DNA from: an uncultured Bacillota bacterium | GTDB lineage: Bacteria; Bacillota; Clostridia; Christensenellales; UBA1242 | Length of the DNA: 64,000 nt | Assembly (NCBI GenBank): GCA_949283975.1 | Contig: CASDUK010000002.1 | Span: forward strand, 166,666 to 230,665 | Direction of reading: 5' to 3' | Part shown: positions 36,851 through 44,936 of the stretch, piece by piece | Numbering within the stretch: the stretch's first letter is position 1 | How the letters are laid out: each line of letters opens with the position of its first letter | The notes under the pieces: model-generated | Database searches by the model: none | The model's input: the letters and a program-made list of their open reading frames with translations, nothing else | What the model was told of the DNA's origin: nothing | Made by a program: the position numbers and the translations under genes

Positions 36851-39469
36851 TTATTTATTTTTTTCAACTTTTTTCGACAGTTTTCTAACGATTAATTTAT
36901 ATATTTCGCAAATCGGCAAAATTAGCAAAGAAAGGCCAAGGCAAATTAGCCAGCCATAGATATTAACATCAACCAAGTGGAGAATTTCGTTCAGCGGGGT
37001 TGCGGCAATTAAAACAAGAACAACAACGCCAAACAAAATTGAAATCCAAAGCCATTTGTTTTTAAAGAAATTTTTAAAGAAAAATTCCTCTGTTCTTGCA
37101 GAAAGTATATAGAAAAATTGAACGATATTAAAGGTGTAGAACGCCATTGAAAGCGCCTCAAGTTCGCCAAAGAAATTAAGGCCTATAACATAGACGCAAA
37201 TTATAATTGCCGCTTGAACAATTGAAAAAGTTGCAATAAACAGGCCGTTTTTGCCAGAAAGCATGTGTTTTTTGCTGCCGCGCGGGGAAGTTTCCATAAT
37301 CTTGCTTTCTGCCGGCTCAAACCCAAGCGCAATTGACGGAAGACTGTCTGTTATTAAATTAATAAACAAAATGTGAACCGGAAGCAAAAAGGAAAGGTTT
37401 GGAAAGAGAATTGTAATTAGCAAAATTGAAAGCATTTCTGCTCCGTTTGCAGAAAGCAAAAACTTAATTGTTTTTTCAATGTTTTTATAAATTATTCGCC
37501 CTTCTTTAACTGCAATAACAATTGTTGCAAAGTTGTCGTCTGAAACAATTATGTCGGCGGCGTCCTTGGATATGTCTGTTCCAACCTTTCCCATTCCAAT
37601 TCCGATGTCTGCCGCCTTAATGCAAGGCGCATCGTTAACGCCGTCTCCGGTCATTGCAACAACCTTTCCAAGTTTTTTCCAGGTTTCAACAATTCTAACT
37701 TTGTTTTGAGGAGAAACTCGCGCATAAACCTTTATTTTTCTAATTATTTTTAAAAATTGCTTGTCCGAAAGTTTGTCAAGCTCGCTTCCAAGCAAAACTT
37801 CTTTTTTTGAAGAAGCAATTTTTAGTTGCCTTGCAATTTCAAAAGCCGTGTCCTTATGGTCTCCCGTTATCATAATTGGCGTCATCTTGGCATTAAAACA
37901 AGCTTGAACTGCCCCAAAGGCCTCCTTTCTTGGCGGGTCAATCATTCCCGCAAGACCAACAAAAACAAGGTTTTCTTCCCTTCCTCTTCCATAGGCAAAG
38001 CCCAAAACCCGAAGAGCGCCCTTTGCAAATTCCTCTCCAACTTCAACAATTTTTTGCCTTCTTCTCGCTGTTAGTTTAATTTCCTTGCCCCCCTCCAAAA
38101 CATGGGAACACTTTTCCAAAACCTCCTCTAGCCCGCCCTTGGTAAAGGAAACAAGATTGTTGTCAAACTCAAACGAAGAGGTCATAAGTTTTCGGTTGCT
38201 GTCAAAGGGTATTTCGTCAACTAGTGAATATCCCTTTAAAAGATTTGTTTTGTTATAGCCATTTTCAATTGCAAATTGGCAAAGTGCAACCTCTGTTGGG
38301 TCTCCAATTGCTGAGTTTGATTGAACAACACAACTATTGCAAAGCGCCATAACTTTTAAACACAAATCTAACTGGGGGTTTATTTTATCAAGTTTTTTAA
38401 GGTAAATTTTCTTATTATCATAAATTTTTTCAACCGTCATTTTATTTTCGGTTAAAGTTCCGGTTTTATCCGAACAAATAACCTCACAACAACCAAGTGT
38501 TTCAACAGAATTTAAATTTTTAACAATTGCCCCCTTTTTTGCAAGTTTTGAAACTCCAATTGCCATGATAATTGTAACAACTGCCGGAAGGCTTTCTGGA
38601 ATTGCAGCAACTGCAACAGCAACAGCCGTCATAAAAGCATCAACAACCCCTGCTCCTGGGCCAACAATTTCCAAAACAAACATAACGGCGGCAACAACAA
38701 ACGCCGCAATTGTTAAAAAAATTCCAAGTTTTTTTAAGTTTTTTTGAATTGGTGTTTGCTGCTTTTCGGCGCTTGCTTGAAGCATTCCAGCAATCTTTCC
38801 AATTTCCGTTTCCATTCCAGTTGAGACAACAACTCCAAGGCCGCGCCCGCTTGTTACATTAGTTCCGCGAAAGGCCATGTTTGCCCTGTCTCCAAGCGAA
38901 ACCTCCCCGCTAATTACCCCGGAAATTTTGGAAACGGAATTGCTTTCGCCGGTAAGCGAAGATTCATCAAGGCCAAGGTGGACACATTCCAAAATCCTCA
39001 AATCCGCAGGAACAATGTCCCCCGCCTCCAAAAGAACAATGTCGCCAACAACAAGTTTTTTGCTGTCAATTTTTTTTAAGTTTCCATCTCTAAAAACCTT
39101 TGCAGTTAGCGCCGAAAGGTTTTTTAAGTTTTGAATTGATTTTTCTGCCTTAATTTCTTGAACAAAACCAATTGTTCCGTTAAGTAAGACAATAAAAAAT
39201 ATAATTCCGGCGTCTATTGCTTCCGAAACTGAATTTTCTAAAATTGCAAAGACAATTGAAACAATTCCCGCTGCAATTAAAACTAAAATCATTAAATTTA
39301 AAAATTGTTTTAAAAATATTATAAAATAGTTCTTCTTTTTGGCTTCGGCAATAACATTTTCGCCATTTTTTAAAAGCCTTTGGTTTGCCTCGCTTTCCAA
39401 AAGCCCGTTTTGGCTTGAACCAAGCTTTTTTAAACATTCCTCAGCGTCTAGATTAAAGAAATTATCCAT
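36851..39469 (-). CDS. Cation-transporting P-type ATPase, Ca2+ (type IIA) class
   Basis: This 872-aa P2-type ATPase most likely exports Ca2+. The phosphorylation site DKTGTLTENK is at about residues 333-342. The actuator loop has LTGES (about 172-176). The hinge is MTGDGVNDAP (about 607-616). Transmembrane helix 4 has IPESLP and helix 6 has NLITDSLPS, keeping the ion-binding Glu, Asn and Asp of SERCA-type pumps. Ten membrane segments can be counted. The ATG at 39469 has no Shine-Dalgarno and sits 6 nt after TATCAT, so it is probably leaderless. In spore formers such pumps may act in Ca2+ handling during sporulation, but nothing here shows that. Confidence 0.92.
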   Translation of the reverse strand: MDNFFNLDAEECLKKLGSSQNGLLESEANQRLLKNGENVIAEAKKKNYFIIFLKQFLNLMILVLIAAGIVSIVFAILENSVSEAIDAGIIFFIVLLNGTIGFVQEIKAEKSIQNLKNLSALTAKVFRDGNLKKIDSKKLVVGDIVLLEAGDIVPADLRILECVHLGLDESSLTGESNSVSKISGVISGEVSLGDRANMAFRGTNVTSGRGLGVVVSTGMETEIGKIAGMLQASAEKQQTPIQKNLKKLGIFLTIAAFVVAAVMFVLEIVGPGAGVVDAFMTAVAVAVAAIPESLPAVVTIIMAIGVSKLAKKGAIVKNLNSVETLGCCEVICSDKTGTLTENKMTVEKIYDNKKIYLKKLDKINPQLDLCLKVMALCNSCVVQSNSAIGDPTEVALCQFAIENGYNKTNLLKGYSLVDEIPFDSNRKLMTSSFEFDNNLVSFTKGGLEEVLEKCSHVLEGGKEIKLTARRRQKIVEVGEEFAKGALRVLGFAYGRGREENLVFVGLAGMIDPPRKEAFGAVQACFNAKMTPIMITGDHKDTAFEIARQLKIASSKKEVLLGSELDKLSDKQFLKIIRKIKVYARVSPQNKVRIVETWKKLGKVVAMTGDGVNDAPCIKAADIGIGMGKVGTDISKDAADIIVSDDNFATIVIAVKEGRIIYKNIEKTIKFLLSANGAEMLSILLITILFPNLSFLLPVHILFINLITDSLPSIALGFEPAESKIMETSPRGSKKHMLSGKNGLFIATFSIVQAAIIICVYVIGLNFFGELEALSMAFYTFNIVQFFYILSARTEEFFFKNFFKNKWLWISILFGVVVLVLIAATPLNEILHLVDVNIYGWLICLGLSLLILPICEIYKLIVRKLSKKVEKNK

Positions 39470-39523
39470 GTCTTTATGATATCCAATTATTTAAAATAAA
39501 CAAAGCAAGTTAAACAGAAATTT

Positions 39524-40270
39524 TTAGTTTTGCTCTCTTTCGCTGTCTGTTGTTGCGGCCGTTAAGGCATAAACCGCCGCCGCACCAGATTTTAAAAGAA
39601 CATGGGCGCAGTGATTCAAAGTTGAACCCGTTGTTAAAACATCATCAATTAAAATAATTCGCTTTCCTTTAACTTCTCTCCAGTTTAAAACTTTAAAGGC
39701 TTTTTCCAAATTTTCTTGCCTTTCTTTATAGGAAAGCTCTGTTTGGGTTTTTGTGTTTTTAACTCTAACTAAATTGCCTTTTAAAACTGGAATTTCAATT
39801 ATTTTAGAAAGTTCTTCTGCCAAAAGCGCGCTTTGGTTAAACCCTCTTTCCTTTTCCTTATCTTCATGAAGCGGAACGGGAACAAGAAAATCTATCTTCC
39901 CAATTTCGTTTTTATTTCTTTCAAACTCTTCAGCCATAAAAGTTGCAAAATATCTTGCCATAAATTTCTTATTTTCATATTTAAATCTTTTAATTGCCCC
40001 GGCAACTTTATCTTTATAAACCAAAGGAGCACGCGCCATGGTAAAATATCTTTTATTATTTTTGCATGTCAAACAGTAATTGGCAAGAGAATGGAGAGGA
40101 GTTCCGCATTTTAAACAAATTTTATCTGGAAAAACAACTTCCCTTTCGCAAGTGTTACACAAAACATGTTTTTCGTTCCAAACTTCTTCCCCGCACAAAA
40201 AGCAAGTTACATTTGACGGAAACAAAGTTTCAACAATTTCATTAAAAAATTCCTTAATTTCCTCTTCCAT
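39524..40270 (-). CDS. comF: ComF family phosphoribosyltransferase-like protein
   Basis: The 248-aa protein has an N-terminal zinc-ribbon pair (CFLC...CNTC and CLKC...CLTC, residues about 19-70) and a C-terminal phosphoribosyltransferase fold with ILIDDVLTTGSTL (PRPP loop, about 207-219). In competent bacteria ComFC/ComF takes part in uptake or processing of transforming DNA. It begins directly at the stop of the recD2 gene (TAGATG), so the two are co-transcribed. Whether this organism is competent cannot be told here. Confidence 0.9.
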   Translation of the reverse strand: MEEEIKEFFNEIVETLFPSNVTCFLCGEEVWNEKHVLCNTCEREVVFPDKICLKCGTPLHSLANYCLTCKNNKRYFTMARAPLVYKDKVAGAIKRFKYENKKFMARYFATFMAEEFERNKNEIGKIDFLVPVPLHEDKEKERGFNQSALLAEELSKIIEIPVLKGNLVRVKNTKTQTELSYKERQENLEKAFKVLNWREVKGKRIILIDDVLTTGSTLNHCAHVLLKSGAAAVYALTAATTDSEREQN

Positions 40271-42511
40271 CTATTCTCCAAACAACTGTTTCATCTTTTC
40301 GTTTTCTTCAATTAAAAAATCTTTTAAAAGGGTGTATCTCTTCGCTGTGTGAGAATTTTTAACCATTCTTGAAAGCGTTTGGCGGTCTCCAACTAAAACA
40401 ACAACTTTTTTTGCGCGTGTAACGGCTGTGTAAATTAAATTTCTTGTTAAAATTAAACTTGGCCCTGGAACAAGCGGAATTATAACAACATCAAACTCGC
40501 TTCCTTGGCTTTTATGGATTGTAATTGCATATGCAAGTGAAATTTGGCCAAGCTCGCTTCTTGGATAGAGAACTTGTTTTCTGTCATCAAAAACAACAAC
40601 AACTTCGCCCGTTTGGTTGTTTATTTCTAAAATTGTTCCCATGTCACCGTTAAAAACGCCCTTTCCTTCTTCTTGAAGATATTCGTTTTCGCTTGGCTTT
40701 ATCCAATCTAAATCATAATTATTTGCCGTTTGCATAACCTTATCGCCAACTCTTAAAATTTGAGTTCCAAGGATTAACTCTTGCTTTAAATTGGAAGGCG
40801 GATTTAGCTTTGATTGAATTTGCCTGTTTAAGTTGTCAATTCCGCAAACGCCAGCTTTAAGCGGCGCAAGAAGCTGAATTTTAGAAGAATCAAGCTTAAA
40901 GTGATTTGGAATTCTCTTTGTAACAAGTTCAACAACCGTTTCAAAAGTCTGCTCAGGGCTTTCCTTGGCCTCAAAGAAAAAATCGCTGCTGTGGTTGTCA
41001 ATAACTGGCATTTGGCCGTTGTTAATAAGATGGGCGTTTGAAACAATTAGGCTGCTATCTTCCTGGCGATAAATTTTTGTTAGCTGGGCTGTTGGAATTA
41101 TTCCGCTTTGCAATATATCCGAAAGAACATTGCCTGCGCCAACGCTTGGAAGCTGGTCCTTATCTCCAACCAAAATTAATTTTGTTCCCCTTGAAATTGC
41201 CTTTAAAAGATTGTACATCAAATTTACGTCAACCATTGAAACTTCGTCAACAATAACAACATCACAAGATAGCGGGTTGTCTTCGTTATAAACAAAAATT
41301 CCCCTATCTTTTCTAAAACTAATTTCAAGAGCGCGATGGATTGTTCTTGCATCAAGCCCTGTTGTTTCAGAAAGCCTTTTTGCCGCCCTTCCCGTTGGCG
41401 CAAGCAAAAGCGTTTTTTTGCCTTGCATTTTAAAAATTTCTAAAACACAAGAAATAATTGTTGTTTTTCCCGTCCCCGGCCCGCCGGTTATAACGCAAAC
41501 ACCGCTGTTTATTGCAAGGCTTATTGCATTTTTTTGGTCTTTGTGGAGCGAAATTTTCCTTCGTCTTTCAAACTCTGAAATCTCATCTTCCAAATTAAGC
41601 TCCAGCTTTACCAACGAATTTTCCAACACGGCAAGTTTTGCTGCAACAGATTTTTCAACAAAATAAAACCTTGAAAGAGCAACAATTTCCTTGTTGTCTT
41701 TCCAAAAAATTTTAACAATGTTTTCCTTTTGCAAAACATCGTAAACGTCCTTTGAAATCGTTTCAATTTCTTCGCTGGTCAAATCCAAAAGGCGAACAAC
41801 CATGGCCTCTAGCATTGCGCGAAATTGATAGGTGTGGCCGCCTTTTTCCGAAGCTTCGGAAAGAAGGTGTAAAATTCCCGCCCTAACTCTAAAAGGGCTG
41901 CTCTTTGCAATTCCCATGTTCATTGCAATTTTATCTGCCGTTGTAAAGCCAATTCCAACAATGTCTTCAACAAGGCGATATGGGTTTTGTTTTACAAGTT
42001 CAACAGTCTTTGATTGATATTGCTCATAAATTTTAATTGCAAGATTTGAAGATATGTTATAGGTTTGAAGAAAAATCATTGCGTTTTGCATCTCTCGAAC
42101 ATCTAAAAAGGAATTCGAAATCAGTTCAACTTTCTTTTGAGAAATTCCCTTAACAGACAAAAGTTTTTCTGGGTTAAATTCAATAATTTCCAAGGTGTCC
42201 AAACCAAAGGCGTCAACAATTGCCTTTGCAGTAACTGGCCCAACGCCCTTAATTAGCCCGCTTGAGAGATATCTTATAATTCCCTTCTCTGTTCTTGGCG
42301 CAACATTTTCATAGCTTTTAACTTCAAACTGTTGGCCATACTTGGATTCTCCAAAATCTCCATAAAGTTTTAAAACCTGGCCAATGTTTATGTTTAAAAA
42401 TTTACCAACGGCGGTAAGCTCCTCATCATCACAAGAAACAACGGCAACAGTGTAGCCGTTTTCTTCATTTCTAAAAACAATTCGCGAAACAACCGCTTCT
42501 ATGTCAATCAC
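40271..42511 (-). CDS. recD2: RecD2-type DNA helicase
   Basis: This 746-aa SF1B helicase is not part of RecBCD; RecD2 unwinds 5'-3' in repair and replication stress. The N-terminal domain (SRIVFRNEENGYTVAVV) is an OB-like fold, followed by HhH motifs (SGLIKGVGPVTAKAIVDAFG; VKGISQKKVELI). Walker A is TGGPGTGKTT at about 342-351, Walker B VVIVDEVSMVD at about 420, and motif VI ITIHKSQGSEFD...YTAVTRAKKVVVLVGD near 680-720. The start is GTG at 42511 with TAAAAT 6 nt before it and no Shine-Dalgarno. Followed immediately by comF. Confidence 0.93.
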   Translation of the reverse strand: MIDIEAVVSRIVFRNEENGYTVAVVSCDDEELTAVGKFLNINIGQVLKLYGDFGESKYGQQFEVKSYENVAPRTEKGIIRYLSSGLIKGVGPVTAKAIVDAFGLDTLEIIEFNPEKLLSVKGISQKKVELISNSFLDVREMQNAMIFLQTYNISSNLAIKIYEQYQSKTVELVKQNPYRLVEDIVGIGFTTADKIAMNMGIAKSSPFRVRAGILHLLSEASEKGGHTYQFRAMLEAMVVRLLDLTSEEIETISKDVYDVLQKENIVKIFWKDNKEIVALSRFYFVEKSVAAKLAVLENSLVKLELNLEDEISEFERRRKISLHKDQKNAISLAINSGVCVITGGPGTGKTTIISCVLEIFKMQGKKTLLLAPTGRAAKRLSETTGLDARTIHRALEISFRKDRGIFVYNEDNPLSCDVVIVDEVSMVDVNLMYNLLKAISRGTKLILVGDKDQLPSVGAGNVLSDILQSGIIPTAQLTKIYRQEDSSLIVSNAHLINNGQMPVIDNHSSDFFFEAKESPEQTFETVVELVTKRIPNHFKLDSSKIQLLAPLKAGVCGIDNLNRQIQSKLNPPSNLKQELILGTQILRVGDKVMQTANNYDLDWIKPSENEYLQEEGKGVFNGDMGTILEINNQTGEVVVVFDDRKQVLYPRSELGQISLAYAITIHKSQGSEFDVVIIPLVPGPSLILTRNLIYTAVTRAKKVVVLVGDRQTLSRMVKNSHTAKRYTLLKDFLIEENEKMKQLFGE

Positions 42512-42631
42512 AGTGTAATTTTATCATTTTTAACTAAACAAACAAAATAAAAAACTCTTGCAAACAAAATTAAAATATTTTTCGTCAAATTTTCCAATTT
42601 TTTTCAATTGTTTTAGTGTTATAACAATCTT

Positions 42632-43816
42632 ATGGAAAATATATTTTTTGAAAAAGATGCAGTTTTAAAACTTGCAAAAAAGGCAAAAGAATTTGGAAAA
42701 GTTTTAATAATAACCTCTCCAAGTGCAAAACAGCAGTATTTTCAAATGCTTTCAAATTTTTTTTGCGAAAACAAAATAACATTTTGGGCATATTCTTTAA
42801 AAGAAACAAAATGCACAAGCGACAACATTTTAAAAGCCTGCTCATTTGCAAGAGATGCAAGGGCAATTGTTTCGCTTGGTGCGGGAACGGTTTGCGATGT
42901 TTCTAAAATTGTTGGCAAAAAACTTTCTCTTCCGGTTTTTGTTCTTCCAACAACAATAACCCACTTTGGAATTTTTAACAATGTTGCAATTTTAAATGAC
43001 GGCCTCCCTCAATATGTTGAAACAAGCTACCCAGAGGGGGTGTTTTTAGACGAAGCAATAATTCAAAAAAGCCCAGAACGCTTTGTTAAAAGTTCGCTGT
43101 GTTTTGCCCTTTCGCTTTTAGAGGCTCAATTTAGCTTTGAGGCCTCCTCTGTTTTAACTGGAGAAAAAAGTGTTAACACAGAAGAACTTGAGGCTAAAAT
43201 TAAAAAAATTGAAGAGCTTGTTGGCTGGCTTTCTCTTTCAAAAGGTTTTGCAATTTTAAACTTAATGGATTACATTATTGACATTTTTCAAATTTTAAAT
43301 GGAAATTTTAAAGTTAATTCAATCCTTTTCGCCTCAAAGCTTTCAAGTTCAACACTCAAACAAAATTTTGGAGAAAAGGCGCTTATTTGCAGCAAAATTT
43401 TACTTCAAAGTTATGTTACATATTTTAACCAGCGAATTATAATTCCAAAAAATATTCCAAATTTTGAGGTAATTTCTCGAATTTTAAGCCAAATTCCTGT
43501 TAGCGGAGCTTTTTTCAACTTTGAAAACATTGAAGAAAAATTTAATAATTTCATTGCAAAAACAAACGGCCTTCTTGCAAGCAATTTAAGGCTTAACCTT
43601 CAAAAATTTAGAACATTCCTCCTAGAGCGTTCAATTTTGTTTTGCCAGATAATTTCAAAATTTAACAATAAACTTCGCGCAATAGACGGGCAAGAGGGCA
43701 GGCTTAGAATGATTGACGAACAAGAACTTTTTTCTTCGCTCCAAATTCTTCCCTTCCTTGGAGAAGGATTTTTGCCAAACCTTTTGCTTAGATATGGTTA
43801 TTTAAATGTTGGATAA
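42632..43816 (+). CDS. Glycerol-1-phosphate/iron-alcohol dehydrogenase-fold protein, probably degenerate
   Basis: The 394-aa protein resembles EgsA/AraM-type dehydrogenases in the nucleotide-binding half: VLIITSPSA at about 20-28, SLGAGTVCDVSKIV (the GxGTxxD-K dinucleotide motif) at about 85-98 and VLPTTITHFG near 110. The metal-binding parts differ. The usual SxxDGFASP is THFGIFNN, the GFGDxxGK Asp position reads SLCFALSLLEA, and I find no later HGE-type His. This suggests loss of metal-dependent catalysis. The C-terminal 200 residues are Lys/Phe/Leu-rich and not recognisable. The ATG sits 6 nt after TATAAC without a Shine-Dalgarno. It lies divergent from recD2. Confidence 0.6.
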   Translation: MENIFFEKDAVLKLAKKAKEFGKVLIITSPSAKQQYFQMLSNFFCENKITFWAYSLKETKCTSDNILKACSFARDARAIVSLGAGTVCDVSKIVGKKLSLPVFVLPTTITHFGIFNNVAILNDGLPQYVETSYPEGVFLDEAIIQKSPERFVKSSLCFALSLLEAQFSFEASSVLTGEKSVNTEELEAKIKKIEELVGWLSLSKGFAILNLMDYIIDIFQILNGNFKVNSILFASKLSSSTLKQNFGEKALICSKILLQSYVTYFNQRIIIPKNIPNFEVISRILSQIPVSGAFFNFENIEEKFNNFIAKTNGLLASNLRLNLQKFRTFLLERSILFCQIISKFNNKLRAIDGQEGRLRMIDEQELFSSLQILPFLGEGFLPNLLLRYGYLNVG

Positions 43817-43854
43817 AATGTTTTGAAACTTAAATATTTGTCAATAATTATCCC

Positions 43855-44214
43855 ATGGCAACTAAAATTAGGCTTGGGATTTTTATTTTTGTAACAATTT
43901 TAATCTCATGTGTCATGTTATATAGCAACGAAAAATCAACAATTGAAAAACTTGCGCCAACTGGAGATGTCTATCAAATTGGAGATTCCTTTGCCTTTCA
44001 AACTTCGCTAACACCAACCCAAATAATTGAAAAAACCAACGCTTTGGTTTTAGATCGGCAAAGGCTTGAAAACGAAGGGCTTGAAATTTACTATTGCTTT
44101 GTTGAAAACATTAACAACTTTATTGTTAGCCAAGGAAAGAGGGTTAACCTTCAAATTTCATATGACGGAAAAATCTCAACGGTTGGTTTTCCGCTTATCC
44201 TAACTGGATATTAA
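43855..44214 (+). CDS. Small membrane-anchored protein, YwmB-like
   Basis: The 119-aa product has an N-terminal membrane segment (residues about 6-24) and an exported domain. The C-terminal part, IYYCFVENINNFIVSQGKRVNLQISYDGK...GFPLIL, resembles the end of the YwmB (DUF1779) family, which is shorter here than usual. In Bacillus, ywmB lies near spoIID and spoIIQ; here the next gene is SpoIIQ-like, which supports the match. No spoIID or murA lies between them. No Shine-Dalgarno; a TAATTAT box ends 3 nt before the ATG, so the start is less certain. The function is unknown. Confidence 0.5.
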   Translation: MATKIRLGIFIFVTILISCVMLYSNEKSTIEKLAPTGDVYQIGDSFAFQTSLTPTQIIEKTNALVLDRQRLENEGLEIYYCFVENINNFIVSQGKRVNLQISYDGKISTVGFPLILTGY

Positions 44215-44274
44215 ATTTAAGCAAAATGTATAAACAAACAAATTGTGTCAATAATCGCTTTGTGGAGGAAAGAA

Positions 44275-44883
44275 ATGGAAAACAACATCAAAATTAACAA
44301 AAGAGGGGAAAAGTTTTTAAACTTCATGAAAAAATATGGCTATTACATCCTTGCTGCCTTGGTTATTGTTGCCATAACACTTGCGGTTGTTCTTTCAACA
44401 ACGTCCAAAGGAGCAGACCTAAACATCGACACGCAAGAGCCTTCTAAGCCAGTTGACGCATACGCGCTAACTTTTGACCTTCCGCTTGCAAACTGCTCTG
44501 TTGTTACTGGCCACATCTTAGATGATGTTATCTACAATGAATCTACAGGTTGGTTTGAAACACACCACGGCTTAGACCTTGTTAGCGAAACTTCAAACGA
44601 TGTTTTAGCGGCAGCAGAGGGAACAGTTCAAGAGGTTTACACAAGCGAAGCAGAGGGAACAGTTGTTGTAATTAAGCACAACGATGTTTACACCTCTAAA
44701 TATGCTTCTCTTTCCGATGTAACTGTTAAGGTTGGAGACACCGTTTCTCGCGGACAAAAAATTGGAATAACTTCAACATCTGCAAGCTATGAAGTTAAAA
44801 CTGGGGCTCACCTACACTTCCAACTTTTCATGGACGAAAACGAAGTTAACCCAGCAGATTATTTAAACATTGAAGAAAAATAA
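44275..44883 (+). CDS. spoIIQ: M23 family metallopeptidase, SpoIIQ-like
   Basis: This 202-aa membrane-anchored LytM/M23 protein starts at the ATG at 44275, right after GGAGGAAAGAA. One membrane helix (YYILAALVIVAITLAVVL) lies at about 22-40, then a short linker, then the M23 domain: HHGLD (zinc His and Asp) near residue 98 and HLHFQ near 180. All the zinc ligands are present, as in clostridial SpoIIQ and unlike Bacillus SpoIIQ, which has lost one. SpoIIQ sits in the forespore membrane and joins SpoIIIAH across the intermembrane space during engulfment. Small size, single helix and sporulation context support the call; a general cell-wall endopeptidase remains possible. Confidence 0.72.
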   Translation: MENNIKINKRGEKFLNFMKKYGYYILAALVIVAITLAVVLSTTSKGADLNIDTQEPSKPVDAYALTFDLPLANCSVVTGHILDDVIYNESTGWFETHHGLDLVSETSNDVLAAAEGTVQEVYTSEAEGTVVVIKHNDVYTSKYASLSDVTVKVGDTVSRGQKIGITSTSASYEVKTGAHLHFQLFMDENEVNPADYLNIEEK

Positions 44884-44903
44884 CACACTATTTTCCCCAA
44901 AAT

Positions 44904-44933
44904 AAAAGAACGGCAAAATCCCGTTCTTTTATT
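44904..44933. terminator. Bidirectional terminator between the SpoIIQ-like gene and rel
   Basis: AAAAGAACGG-CAAAATC-CCGTTCTTTT, a 10-bp stem with T runs on both strands, separates the convergent genes. Confidence 0.92.
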
Positions 44934-44936
44934 AAA

